Assembly (NCBI RefSeq): GCF_031157275.1
Contig: NZ_JAVIFW010000012.1
Coordinates: forward strand, 124,001 to 188,000
Source: Streptomyces sp. LHD-70
GTDB taxonomy: Bacteria; Actinomycetota; Actinomycetes; Streptomycetales; Streptomycetaceae
Length of the DNA: 64,000 bases
Direction of reading: 5' to 3'
Part shown: positions 49,624 through 58,153 of the stretch, piece by piece
How the letters are laid out: each line of letters opens with the position of its first letter
Position numbering within the stretch: position 1 is the first letter of the stretch
The notes under the pieces: generated by a model
The model's input: the letters and a program-made list of their open reading frames with translations, nothing else
Databases searched by the model: none
What the model was told of the DNA's origin: nothing
Program-made: the position numbers and the translations under genes

Positions 49624-51426
49624 TCAGTACATCTCGAAGACCGGTCCCCGCGGAGTGAACGGCAGACGAGCCCCGCGCGGCAGCAGGAAGGCGTGCTCAC
49701 GTCGCACCCGCAGAACATCGCACGCCCCGTCGGTGATCAGCAGCACCGGAGCGCCCGGCGGGAAGTCCTCGGCGGCGAGCAACAGCTCCACTCCTGGTTG
49801 CAGCACGGTCCCGCCACGGCCCCGCACCCGCACCCGGTTCGCGATCTCGGTGGCCGGAAGGTAGCCCGCGTCGAAGGGCGCCGCGTCACAGAAGACCACC
49901 CGGGCCGCCGGCACGTCACGTGACTCGGCGTACGAGGCGATCGCGCCCAGTGCCTTGCCGAGAAGCCGCCGATCCATGGAGCCGGAGGTGTCCAGTACCA
50001 CCCCGAAGGTGCAGCGCTCCTGCTCGTCGGGCGGGAAGTACCGTCCTGCACGCGGGATCTCGGGGGTGGACGCCTGTCGGCGGGCGGGGCGGGCGAAGCT
50101 GCGCAGCGGCTCCGGACGGGGCACGTACTCGTCGAACCAGCGGGCAAGCCGCACGTCCCAGGGCAGCGGAGGATGGGCCAGCGCCTGGATCTCCTCCACG
50201 AGTCCGGCCGGTAGCGTCCCGCGCCTGCGGTCGTGCAGGTCGAAGCCCTGGAGCAGACCGCGACGGTAGAACTCGTCCAGGTCGACGTAATCCGTCGGCG
50301 CGCCGGAGTGCGGCAGTGGCGCGCTCAGGATGTCACCCCGGCCCTTGCCACGCAGGGTGGCGAGCCTGCGCTTGCGGCGTGCGTCGGTGGTGATCCGGTC
50401 GTACACCTCCTCGGCGGACAGACCGGCCAGCTCGGGGTCGTAGAGCACACCCTCCGGCATCTCGCCGACGCTCATCTCCACCAACCAGCTGTTGATGACG
50501 TAGTCGCAGGCGACGTTGAAGAGGTACGGGTCGCGTGCGCCGCGACGGTCGGCGTGACGCAGGGCGGCGTGCAGCATCTCGTGCGCCAGGATGAACCGCC
50601 ACTCCTCCTCGGTGTGCGTGCGCTGGGGGTTGATGTAGATCTCGCCGACGGCGGCGTTCACCGCGGCCACCGAGATCTGGTGGGTGCGGGCCAGGTCCGC
50701 GTCCGCGATCACAGTCATCCCCGAGGCGATGCCGCCCAGGAGCGGATACGAGGAGATGAACCAGTCGAGTGCCCGGTTCCATGGGCCCTTGGGGGAGTCG
50801 TCCGGTCCGCGGCCGGCGGAGTTCATCGCGGTCGAGATCCTGCGCGTCAGCGAACGGGCGAAGACCTCTTGCCAGTCCTCGGGGTCCCGGGTGTACGGCC
50901 AGGGCTCAAGGCGTTGGTCAGGCTCGGGCCCGCCTGCCCCGCAGTGCGCGTAACGCTCCGGGATGCCGTCCCGGCGGAAACGCTCAGCGAGCTGCTCCTC
51001 GTCCCCGCCCGGGAACGACTCCGGAAGCTCGAACGGCGGGCGGCCCACCGGGAACGACTGCTGGAAACGGTTCACCACCACGCAGCGGGCCGCCAGCTCG
51101 TAACGGTCCGGCTGCACCCGGGTGCCCCGGGCCGCCGGCACATGGCCGAAGCCCAGGTGCAGCAGACAGTGTGCAAGGACCCAGGCCCACTCGTTGGGTT
51201 CGGCCAGCCGCTTCGGATTCACGTGGACGCAGCCGTCCGACTCCACCAGAGCCCAGCCGTCCTTCGGGGCGACGCGGCAGAAGCTGCGGCAGAACTGCGC
51301 GCCCAGCGAGTTGAGGGCTGCGTCACGGCGGACGATGTCCAGGCCGCGCTGGTAGTTGGCCTCAATGAGGGGGTTGGGACGCGGCGGCTGCTGTCGTGGG
51401 CTCCTGCCGCGCGCGGGCCCGCTCAC
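49624..51426 (-). CDS. VWA/metallopeptidase-fold protein (DUF2201 type) with duplicated peptidase repeat
   Basis: This 600-aa protein starts at GTG 51424-51426, overlapping the ATPase stop (GTGA). It contains two homologous peptidase-like repeats. The first has VHVNPKRL then WVLAHCLLHLGFGH (HxxxH at 86-90, Cys where Glu is needed). The second has IYINPQRT then FILAHEMLHAALRH with an intact zinc motif (282-286). The C-terminal VWA-like domain has the MIDAS motif DTSGSM (479-484) and LLITDGACD. Such proteins pair with MoxR ATPases as adaptor or co-chaperone systems, the VWA part gripping a target and the ATPase remodelling it. The client here is unknown. Confidence 0.88.
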   Translation of the reverse strand: MSGPARGRSPRQQPPRPNPLIEANYQRGLDIVRRDAALNSLGAQFCRSFCRVAPKDGWALVESDGCVHVNPKRLAEPNEWAWVLAHCLLHLGFGHVPAARGTRVQPDRYELAARCVVVNRFQQSFPVGRPPFELPESFPGGDEEQLAERFRRDGIPERYAHCGAGGPEPDQRLEPWPYTRDPEDWQEVFARSLTRRISTAMNSAGRGPDDSPKGPWNRALDWFISSYPLLGGIASGMTVIADADLARTHQISVAAVNAAVGEIYINPQRTHTEEEWRFILAHEMLHAALRHADRRGARDPYLFNVACDYVINSWLVEMSVGEMPEGVLYDPELAGLSAEEVYDRITTDARRKRRLATLRGKGRGDILSAPLPHSGAPTDYVDLDEFYRRGLLQGFDLHDRRRGTLPAGLVEEIQALAHPPLPWDVRLARWFDEYVPRPEPLRSFARPARRQASTPEIPRAGRYFPPDEQERCTFGVVLDTSGSMDRRLLGKALGAIASYAESRDVPAARVVFCDAAPFDAGYLPATEIANRVRVRGRGGTVLQPGVELLLAAEDFPPGAPVLLITDGACDVLRVRREHAFLLPRGARLPFTPRGPVFEMY

Positions 51427-52484
51427 CGGCGGGCCTCCACCAGCCGGGGCATGTCCCGGGCGGCCTCAACCAGGAACCAGGCGGGCAGTACCGGGTTGCC
51501 GTCTGCGTCGTCCGCGATCACTGTCTGGGCGACCTCGACCGATATCTCGGCGAGCTGCACGAGCAGGGCTTGCGCCCGGTACGCGGTCTGCCGTACGGAA
51601 GGCGAGGCGTGCTCCTTGTTTGCCGGAAGCTCCTTGAGCAGCCGGCCACGGAAGGACTCGGCGAGGTAGTAGAGCAGGTCGCGGTCCTGCACTCGGTTCG
51701 GCCATCGGACGTCGCCCTTGATGATCGCGTCGACGCCGAACTCACTGCGCACGATCTTGACGTAACCGCAGAACGCCGAGGCATGGGAAGGGGTGAGCGT
51801 GCCATGGGCCAGCACCTTGAGCGTGTCCTCGTCCAACGCCGGGCCGAAGGACTGGATCGCGTCCGAGAGCATGTGCCAGGAGCGCGGGGTGGAGAACGGC
51901 TCCTCCGTCTTCGGCGGCTTGGACCACAGATGGTGCGGACGGTCGGTCAGGTAGTCCGTCACCCACGGGTGGATGCCGGCCCCGGCCGCCCAGCTCAGCC
52001 AGTCCTTGGGCGACGCCTGGAGATGGACGTGGGTGAGCCGGTTGACCAGAGCGGAGGCCAGTGGGCGGGCGAGGGCGTTGTCGGTGGAGCGGTTGCCGGC
52101 GCCGATGACGATGCTGCCCTTGGGGAGTTCGTAGTTCCCGATACGACGGTCCAGGATCAGCGAGTAGAACGCCTTCTGCACATCGGGCGTCGCCGCGTTC
52201 AGCTCGTCCAGGAACAGACAGTACGGCTCATCGCGGGCGATCACCTCGGGCGGACAGAACACCGAGCGGCCGTCCCGGATCTGCGGTACGCCGATGAGGT
52301 CCTCAGGGGCCAACTGGGTGCCGAGGAGGCTCACGCACTCCAGGCCGAGCGAATCGGCGAACTGCCGTACCAGCGAGGACTTCCCGATGCCGGGTGCGCC
52401 CCAGAGGAACACGGGGCGGACGGTGGCCAGGCCGAGCAACAGCTCTGGCACCTGGGCCGGGTTCACGGCGACGGCAGCCTGCAC
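51423..52484 (-). CDS. MoxR-family AAA+ ATPase
   Basis: I start at GTG 52482-52484 (353 aa), 11 bases after AGGAG; the frame stays open to 52784 without conserved-looking sequence. Walker A is GAPGIGKSS (29-37), Walker B CLFLDELN (89-96), sensor 1 VIGAGNRST, and an Arg-rich sensor 2 region around RSWHMLSD. The start VNPAQVPELLLGLATVRPVF is the usual MoxR N-terminus. It forms a hexameric motor that works with the VWA/peptidase-fold protein it overlaps. Upstream (52485-52826) no other gene is clear; GTGAC-TCCCTCG-GTCAC at about 52676 is a weak palindrome. Confidence 0.9.
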   Translation of the reverse strand: MQAAVAVNPAQVPELLLGLATVRPVFLWGAPGIGKSSLVRQFADSLGLECVSLLGTQLAPEDLIGVPQIRDGRSVFCPPEVIARDEPYCLFLDELNAATPDVQKAFYSLILDRRIGNYELPKGSIVIGAGNRSTDNALARPLASALVNRLTHVHLQASPKDWLSWAAGAGIHPWVTDYLTDRPHHLWSKPPKTEEPFSTPRSWHMLSDAIQSFGPALDEDTLKVLAHGTLTPSHASAFCGYVKIVRSEFGVDAIIKGDVRWPNRVQDRDLLYYLAESFRGRLLKELPANKEHASPSVRQTAYRAQALLVQLAEISVEVAQTVIADDADGNPVLPAWFLVEAARDMPRLVEARR

Positions 52485-52826
52485 GGGCGGATCAGCTCCT
52501 GGAAGGGGTTGGGCGACGGTGGCCAAGAACAGCTCCAACTCGGGGAGCTGCGGGCGCTGTTCATGATCTACGACTGGAGTGGACGCCGCATCCGACTTTC
52601 GCGGTTCCGGGGGGCGGGGCTTGGGCCAGTACGGTTCCGTGGCGCGACAACCGAGCAGGCGGACCGTACTCCGAGAGTGACTCCCTCGGTCACGAAGATT
52701 CGCAGACCTCGCCTCGCGGTCTCGCACCCCGGAGCTGCGGGTGACGGTCAGTTCGGCGTGTGTCATGTGGGAGGCGAGGGGCATGCCGTGAGTTGTTGGC
52801 GGCCTACGAGGAGACGGCGGAGGTCA

Positions 52827-54380
52827 TCACGACCGTCGCCGTCTGCCGTGCCTGGCCGGCCGTCGGCTGGTGGCGGCGTACAGCACGAGTGCCGTCACCA
52901 GGCCGACCGCCCACCCGTAGTCGGCCAGCGGCCGCAGCACCGGAATCAGGCCGTCCGCGGGGAACGGGCCCTTGCCGGGGGCGGAGTGCGAACCGCCCAC
53001 GGCGAGGAGCCCGCCCACACCGAAGGCGAACAGCGCCCGCCAGTTCCAGCCGCCCGTGTACCAGTACGGGCCGTGCCGGTCGTAGAGCCCGGCCAGATCG
53101 AGGGCCGTACGGCGGACGATCCAGTAGTCCGCGATCATCACGCCCGCCACCGTGCCGAGCAGCCCGCCGACCACGCCGAGCCACGTGAAGATGTACAACT
53201 CGGGCGTCTCGGTCAGCTTCCACGGCATCACGAGGACCCCGACGACGCCCGTGACGACCGCCCCCGTACGGAAGTTCACGACCTTCGGCAGCAGATTCGA
53301 CAGGTCGTACGCGGGTGACACCACGTTCGCCGCGATGTTCACGGAGATCGTCGCGATCAGGACCGTCACCAGGGCGAAGAGCAGCCCGAAGACGTTGTCG
53401 GTCTTCGCCGCGAGCTGCACCGGGTCCCAGACCGGCGCCCCGTACACGACCTGCGAGCCGGACGTGACGAGGACGGAGAGCAGCGCGAACGCCGTCATCG
53501 TCGTCGGCAGGCCGAGCGACTGGCCCCAGACCTGCGCCCGTTGGCCCTTGCCGAAGCGGGTGAAGTCGGGGATGTTCAGGGACAGCGTCGACCAGAAGCC
53601 GATCATCCCCATCAGAGCGGGAAAGAACACCGGCCAGAAGTCCGCGCCCCAGCCCAGCTTCGACGGCTGGTCGAGCAGCGGCCCGAAGCCGCCGGCCTTC
53701 ACCGTGATCCACACGAGCAGCACCACGGCGCCGACCAGGACGAACGGCGCCGCCCAGTTCTCGAACCGCCGCAGGGTCTGCATCCCCCGGTAGATGATGG
53801 CCAGTTCGAGCACCCAGAAGATCACGAAGCAGAGCCACAGCGTCCACGGATGGCCGCCGATCTCCGTGGCCGTGGTCCAGCCGCCGAACACCTTGCCGAG
53901 CAGCAGGAAGATGCCCTGCCCGCCGATCCACGTCTGGATGCCGAACCAGCAGCAGGCCACGGCGGCGCGAAGCAGCGCGGGCAGATTGGCGCCCCGCAGC
54001 CCGAACGAGGCGCGCACGACGACCGGGAACGGAATGCCATACTTCGGTCCCGCGTGCCCGGTGAGCAGCATCGGCAGCAGCACGATCACGTTGGCGAGCG
54101 CGATGACGAGGACCGCCTGCTTCCAGTCCATGCCGAGCGCGACGAGCCCGGAGGCGAGCGTCCAGGACGGGATGTTGTGGGCCATGCCGATCCACAGCGC
54201 CGTGTAGTTGTAGACGCCCCAGGTGCGGCGCTCCATCGGCACCGGCAGCAGGTCGCTGTTGGCGAACCGCGGATCGTCCAGGGTCACCCCCTCGACGAGC
54301 GACACCCGCCCGTCGGGGTGCGTGCGTTGAGTGACCGGCGCCGCGCCCTGCCCCGGCGCGGAAGGAACCGTCGATGCCAT
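52827..54380 (-). CDS. NCS1-family nucleobase/hydantoin permease
   Basis: The 517-aa carrier has 12 predicted helices. The family start is clear: DLLPVPMERRTWGVYNYTAL, then WIGMAHNIPSWTLASGLVAL. GIQTWIGGQGI and SLNIPDFTRFGKGQ are the substrate- and sodium-site segments known from Mhp1 and the uracil/allantoin carriers. The nearest fitting pathway is the pyrimidine operon at 42713-47333 on the opposite strand, so uracil, thymine or a hydantoin is the likely cargo. A fragment of its C-terminal coding region recurs at 49459-49492. Confidence 0.92.
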   Translation of the reverse strand: MASTVPSAPGQGAAPVTQRTHPDGRVSLVEGVTLDDPRFANSDLLPVPMERRTWGVYNYTALWIGMAHNIPSWTLASGLVALGMDWKQAVLVIALANVIVLLPMLLTGHAGPKYGIPFPVVVRASFGLRGANLPALLRAAVACCWFGIQTWIGGQGIFLLLGKVFGGWTTATEIGGHPWTLWLCFVIFWVLELAIIYRGMQTLRRFENWAAPFVLVGAVVLLVWITVKAGGFGPLLDQPSKLGWGADFWPVFFPALMGMIGFWSTLSLNIPDFTRFGKGQRAQVWGQSLGLPTTMTAFALLSVLVTSGSQVVYGAPVWDPVQLAAKTDNVFGLLFALVTVLIATISVNIAANVVSPAYDLSNLLPKVVNFRTGAVVTGVVGVLVMPWKLTETPELYIFTWLGVVGGLLGTVAGVMIADYWIVRRTALDLAGLYDRHGPYWYTGGWNWRALFAFGVGGLLAVGGSHSAPGKGPFPADGLIPVLRPLADYGWAVGLVTALVLYAATSRRPARHGRRRRS

Positions 54381-54504
54381 CGTGCCCTCGCTCTGCTGAG
54401 TCCGTCGGGGAGGGGCGAAGCGGGTGCGTCGGTGCGGGTGCCGTCGGTGCGGTGGGGGAGGACTCTACAGATCCCGGGTGGCTTGCGGGAGAGGTCGGGA
54501 GAGG

Positions 54505-54558
54505 TTCGGCGTGCGAGGGGAATTCGGCGTACGAGGGGGATTCGGCGTACGAGGGGAA
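54505..54558. repeat. 18-bp tandem repeat upstream of the NCS1 gene and downstream of a lipoprotein-type gene
   Basis: Three tandem copies of TTCGGCGTRCGAGGGGRA cover 54505-54558, and ACTAGCG-GGTCCGGG is doubled just after, the second copy holding the stop codon of the leftward gene at 54577. The rest of 54381-54576 shows no gene. Confidence 0.85.
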
Positions 54559-54576
54559 CTAGCGGGTCCGGGCGTA

Positions 54577-55209
54577 CTAGCGAGGGTCCGGGAGTGCGGC
54601 GAGGGCCGCGCGGGCCGCCTGTACCGCCCCGTCGCGGAGCGTGTCCGCCTTGGGTGCGGACTCCGATTGGAAATCCATGCCGTTGTACGTGACCGTCACG
54701 ACGGCGTTTCCGGAGCGCGCGACCAGCTTGGCCTCGCGGCTCTGCTGGCCGTCCTTCTCGCTCAGCTTCATGACGACGGCGGCCTGTTCGCCCAGGCCGT
54801 CCACGGACTCGGCGGAGCCGCCGGTGCGCGCCGCGTACGCCGAGCGTGCTGCGGCCGTCGAGTCCCGCAGGTCGTAGCCGACGTCCAGCCAGCGGTAGTC
54901 GTACCCCTCCAGCGCGCTCCACGAGCAGGTTCGGCGGCGCTCCGGATCGGTCAGGCGCAGCTCCTTGCCGTCGCGGTCCGCGCCCGGCACGAGCTCCTCG
55001 ACCGCCTGGGACTTCAGCACCCCGCAGGGCGAGGGCGGCTTGTCGTACGCGGCCTCCGCCTCGGTCACCGCGGCCGCCTTGGGCTCGGCGGCGACCGCCG
55101 GCCGGTCCTCCGCCGGTGCGTACGGGCCGCTGGTCCAGGCCCAGCCCGCCGTGGCCAGGGCGGCGACGGGCAGCATCCGTGCGGCGAGCAGCAGCGACAG
55201 GGAACGCAC
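54577..55209 (-). CDS. Secreted/membrane-anchored protein, DUF3558-like
   Basis: The protein has 210 aa from GTG 55207-55209 after GAGGAGG. The N-terminus is a signal or anchor (LSLLLAARMLPVAALATAGW). The rest resembles the actinobacterial DUF3558 group: a conserved pair of cysteines (SPCGVLKSQAVEELVPGA and RRRTCSWSALEGYD), YDYRWLDVGYDL, SVDGLGEQAAVVM, and VTYNGMD at the end. Members are extracytoplasmic proteins of unknown function. The stop lies in a short direct repeat. Confidence 0.7.
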   Translation of the reverse strand: MRSLSLLLAARMLPVAALATAGWAWTSGPYAPAEDRPAVAAEPKAAAVTEAEAAYDKPPSPCGVLKSQAVEELVPGADRDGKELRLTDPERRRTCSWSALEGYDYRWLDVGYDLRDSTAAARSAYAARTGGSAESVDGLGEQAAVVMKLSEKDGQQSREAKLVARSGNAVVTVTYNGMDFQSESAPKADTLRDGAVQAARAALAALPDPR

Positions 55210-55416
55210 AGTCGGTCCTCCTCGTACGGCGGGACGCGGTCGGTCGGCGAGCCGTGGCCGTGGTCGGTCGGTGAGGTGTGAGGGACGAGAGTGCCATACG
55301 GGACGCGGTACGGGATAGGGGCGTCAGCCGGAACCTACGGACGGGTACGGGCCGCTCACCGGGGGTGCGGGACACCTGCCGGGCGGCACCACTCGGACTG
55401 TTCTCCGGGCCCCTCG

Positions 55417-55452
55417 GGGGAGGGGCCAGGGGAGGGGCCAGGGGAGGGGCTA
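55417..55452. repeat. 12-bp tandem repeat at the stop codon of the lipoate ligase gene
   Basis: Three tandem GGGGAGGGGCYA units; the last contains the stop codon (CTA on the plus strand) of the leftward gene. The remaining intergenic DNA to 55210 shows no gene. Confidence 0.85.
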
Positions 55453-56505
55453 AGGGACGCGGCCCGTCCACTCCGGGGTCGAGAACTTCGTCCGCGCGAG
55501 GTGCTGGGCCGTGGCCAGTTCGTCCTCCGTGACCTGGCCCGCCGTGAGGCCGTGCCGGGTGCGGAACGAGTCGATCATGCGCTCGATGACGGCCTCGCGC
55601 GGCAGTCCGGTCTGCCGGCGGAGCGGGTCGACGCGCTTCCTGGCGCTCTTCGTGCCCTTGTCGGAGAGCTTCTCGCGGCCGATCCGCAGCACGTCGACCA
55701 TCTTGTCGGCGTCGATGTCGTACGCCATGGTCACGTGGTGCAGGACCGCGCCGTCCCCGCCGGTCACCCGCTTCTGGGCGGCGCCCGCGATCTTCCCGGC
55801 GTCCGTGGCGATGTCGTTCAGCGGCTGGTACCAGGCCTTGATGCCCATGTCGCCGAGCGCGCCGAGCACCCAGTCGTCGAGGTACGCGTAGCTGTCGGCG
55901 AAGGACAGGCCCTGCACGAGGGCCTCCGGCACGGACAGCGAGTACGTGATGGTGTTGCCCGGCTCGCAGAACATCGCGCCGCCGCCGCTGATCCGCCGCA
56001 CCACCTCGACACCGTGGCGGCGCGCGCCCTCCGCGTCGACCTCGTTGCGCAGCGACTGGAAGCTGCCGATCACCACGGCGGGCGTCGCCCACTCCCAGAC
56101 GCGCAGGGTCGGGGGCCGCAGACCGGCGGCCACCTCGGCGGTGATCACCTCGTCGAGCGCCATGTGCAGGGCGGGGGACTGCGGGCCCTCGTGGATCAAC
56201 TGCCAGTCGTAGTCCGTCCAGTCCGTGGCGTGCGCGAGCGCCCGTCGTACGGCGACGCCGACGCCCTCCGCGGTCAGCCCGTACATCACCGTGCCCTCCG
56301 GCAGGGCCGCCTCGATCCGGGCGGCCAGGCCCGCCGCGTCCGTGTCGGAGGGCACGCCTTCGAGGGACTGGCTCAACGTGAGGAAGGCGTCGTCGGGTTC
56401 GAGGAAGAAGTCACCGGCGACCCGTACATGCCGCAGCGCGCCGTCCTCCACTTCGAGGTCCACGACGACGAGTTTGCCGCCCGGGATCTTGTACTCACCG
56501 TGCAC
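55450..56505 (-). CDS. lplA: Lipoate--protein ligase with N-terminal accessory domain
   Basis: GTG 56503-56505 follows GGAGGA (351 aa). Residues about 1-85 match the small domain normally at the C-terminus of lipoate ligases (YKIPGGKLVVVDLEVEDG, HVRVAGDFFLEPDDAF). Residues about 90-351 are the LplA/LipB catalytic fold: WQLIHEGPQSPALHMALDE, VVIGSFQS, the lipoyl-AMP loop VVRRISGGGAMFCEPGN, and the catalytic Lys in DAGKIAGAAQKR. The domain order is permuted relative to E. coli LplA. The enzyme attaches lipoate or octanoate to dehydrogenase or GcvH lipoyl domains. It is apparently monocistronic. Confidence 0.88.
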   Translation of the reverse strand: MHGEYKIPGGKLVVVDLEVEDGALRHVRVAGDFFLEPDDAFLTLSQSLEGVPSDTDAAGLAARIEAALPEGTVMYGLTAEGVGVAVRRALAHATDWTDYDWQLIHEGPQSPALHMALDEVITAEVAAGLRPPTLRVWEWATPAVVIGSFQSLRNEVDAEGARRHGVEVVRRISGGGAMFCEPGNTITYSLSVPEALVQGLSFADSYAYLDDWVLGALGDMGIKAWYQPLNDIATDAGKIAGAAQKRVTGGDGAVLHHVTMAYDIDADKMVDVLRIGREKLSDKGTKSARKRVDPLRRQTGLPREAVIERMIDSFRTRHGLTAGQVTEDELATAQHLARTKFSTPEWTGRVP

Positions 56506-56694
56506 TGCGCCATCCTCCAGCCGACTGGTCGTACGTGATACCTGGGGTGAACAGGTGCAAATCGTACTCCTCGTCGGGGAGGGGCGCGTCCCTGCTCGGG
56601 GCGGCGCAACGGCGCGCGAAAACCGGCTCTGTTGGGCCAAAACACGCCGCACGCGCGTGCCTGGGTCGAGGCCGGGCGCGCGCGTGCGGGTCCT

Positions 56695-57981
56695 TCATGA
56701 CGGTGAGGAGTCCAGCGGGCCGGTGCGCTGCTCGGTGGACGGTTCGGCGGACGCTTCGGCGTGCGGTCCGGTGGACGGCTCGGCGTGCGGTCCGGTGGAC
56801 GGCTCGGGGGCGGGCTCCTGCTGCTCCTCGGGGAGGGGAGCGCAGACGTCGAGCATCTCCTGCTGAGGCTCGGCCCGTTGGGGCTGGGGCTGGGGCTGGG
56901 GCTGGGTCGGGGTTTGGGGCTGGACCTCGGGCTCGCGCAGGGGCTCGGGCTCGGCGTGCGTCCGTTCCGGTTCCGGTTCCGGTTCCGGCGCCCGGACCGC
57001 GCGCAGTCCCGTCGGCTCGGGCCGCCGCTCGCCGCGGGGCTCGGCGCGCGGCGAGCGGCGCTGTGCGGTCCGGGACTCGGTGGCCTGCGGCCAGTGGCCG
57101 TCGAGCACCAGGTCGGCCACCGGCCGGTACGCCGCCGCCAGATCCGGGTCCAGACGCTCGTGCGTGGCGATGCGGAACAGCACGGCGCGGACAAGGAGTT
57201 GGCGCCAGCGCGGGACGTGCGCCCAGCGGTCGAGTACGCCGGGATCGGCCCCGTGCCAGCACAGCGCGTCCACGGCCGCTACAGCGGAGGCCCAGCCCGG
57301 CGGGCGCCAGTACGCGGGCCAGTCGATGATCGCGGGCGGCAGCCCGTCGGCGTCGGCGAACAGCACATTGCCGAGCAGATCGCCGTGGACGACCTGCGAG
57401 GCGCCCTCGGGCAGCGGGGTGCGGGCGGCGAGCAGCGGGGCGACGAGGTCGAACTCCCGGGCCGGTACGGCCTCTTCGGCGGCCCGTGCCTCGGCGGAGC
57501 CCGCCGCGTACCCCCAGGAGAACCGGTCGGCCCGCGACCACGGGTCGTCCCGCTCGTCCAGGAAGGCGGGGCGGGGGAGTTCGGCGAGGGCGGCGTGGAA
57601 GGCCCGGCCCACGCGCAGGACGTCGTCCACGCGCCGCTCGTCCGCGGTGCCCGGCACGAGCCGCCAGGCCTCCCAGCCGCCCGCCGTCCAGGTGCCGTCC
57701 ATCGACCGCACCGGCGGCGCCACCCGGAACTCGTCGGTCTCCGGCAGGGCGTTGAGTGTGTGGGCGCGCCACGCGGTCTCGGTGCGCAGGCCGGTCCGCT
57801 TCAGGACGATGCCGTCCGCGCACCAGGTGCCTCCCTGACCGCCGGGCAGCGGCCGGGCCTCACCCTCGGTGACGCCGAACGCGGCGAGCACGGGCAGGCC
57901 GGGCGGCTCCTGCCGGGGCAGGGTCGAGATCGAGGTCACGTTATTGGCGGAATTGGGCTTATTTGGTCGGATCGCGAACAT
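56695..57981 (-). CDS. Aminoglycoside-phosphotransferase-fold protein (TIGR02569-like) with repeat tail
   Basis: The protein has 428 aa from ATG 57979-57981; TACGCT ends seven bases before the ATG, so the mRNA may be leaderless. The kinase-like core occupies about residues 25-290: GGQGGTWCADGIVLKR (nucleotide loop and Lys), catalytic HGDLLGNVLF and metal-binding IIDWPAYWR. This matches an actinobacterial family of unknown substrate. The last 130 residues are low complexity: EPEPEPER, a QPQPQPQ run, and a tandem AEPSTGPH duplication. It diverges from the GGT-like gene. Confidence 0.8.
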   Translation of the reverse strand: MFAIRPNKPNSANNVTSISTLPRQEPPGLPVLAAFGVTEGEARPLPGGQGGTWCADGIVLKRTGLRTETAWRAHTLNALPETDEFRVAPPVRSMDGTWTAGGWEAWRLVPGTADERRVDDVLRVGRAFHAALAELPRPAFLDERDDPWSRADRFSWGYAAGSAEARAAEEAVPAREFDLVAPLLAARTPLPEGASQVVHGDLLGNVLFADADGLPPAIIDWPAYWRPPGWASAVAAVDALCWHGADPGVLDRWAHVPRWRQLLVRAVLFRIATHERLDPDLAAAYRPVADLVLDGHWPQATESRTAQRRSPRAEPRGERRPEPTGLRAVRAPEPEPEPERTHAEPEPLREPEVQPQTPTQPQPQPQPQRAEPQQEMLDVCAPLPEEQQEPAPEPSTGPHAEPSTGPHAEASAEPSTEQRTGPLDSSPS

Positions 57982-58153
57982 GGCGCGGAGCGTAGCGGCG
58001 ATCATGGCCCGCCGCTTCCCGTTCCGCTTCGGCGTGGCGCAGGGCCCGCGCGCGGACGGCCGCCGTCCGGGTCCGCGCGGGAGCCGGTTAGCCTGCGGGA
58101 ATGGTCGGTTCCGCAGTCGACGCACCGCGCGTGCGAGGGGAGTTGGAGCCGCC

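Noticed and set aside
49624..52484. Classical restriction or toxin-based defence island
   Set aside because: Only a MoxR/VWA pair is present, with no nuclease, toxin or mobile-element genes; a defence role would be speculation.
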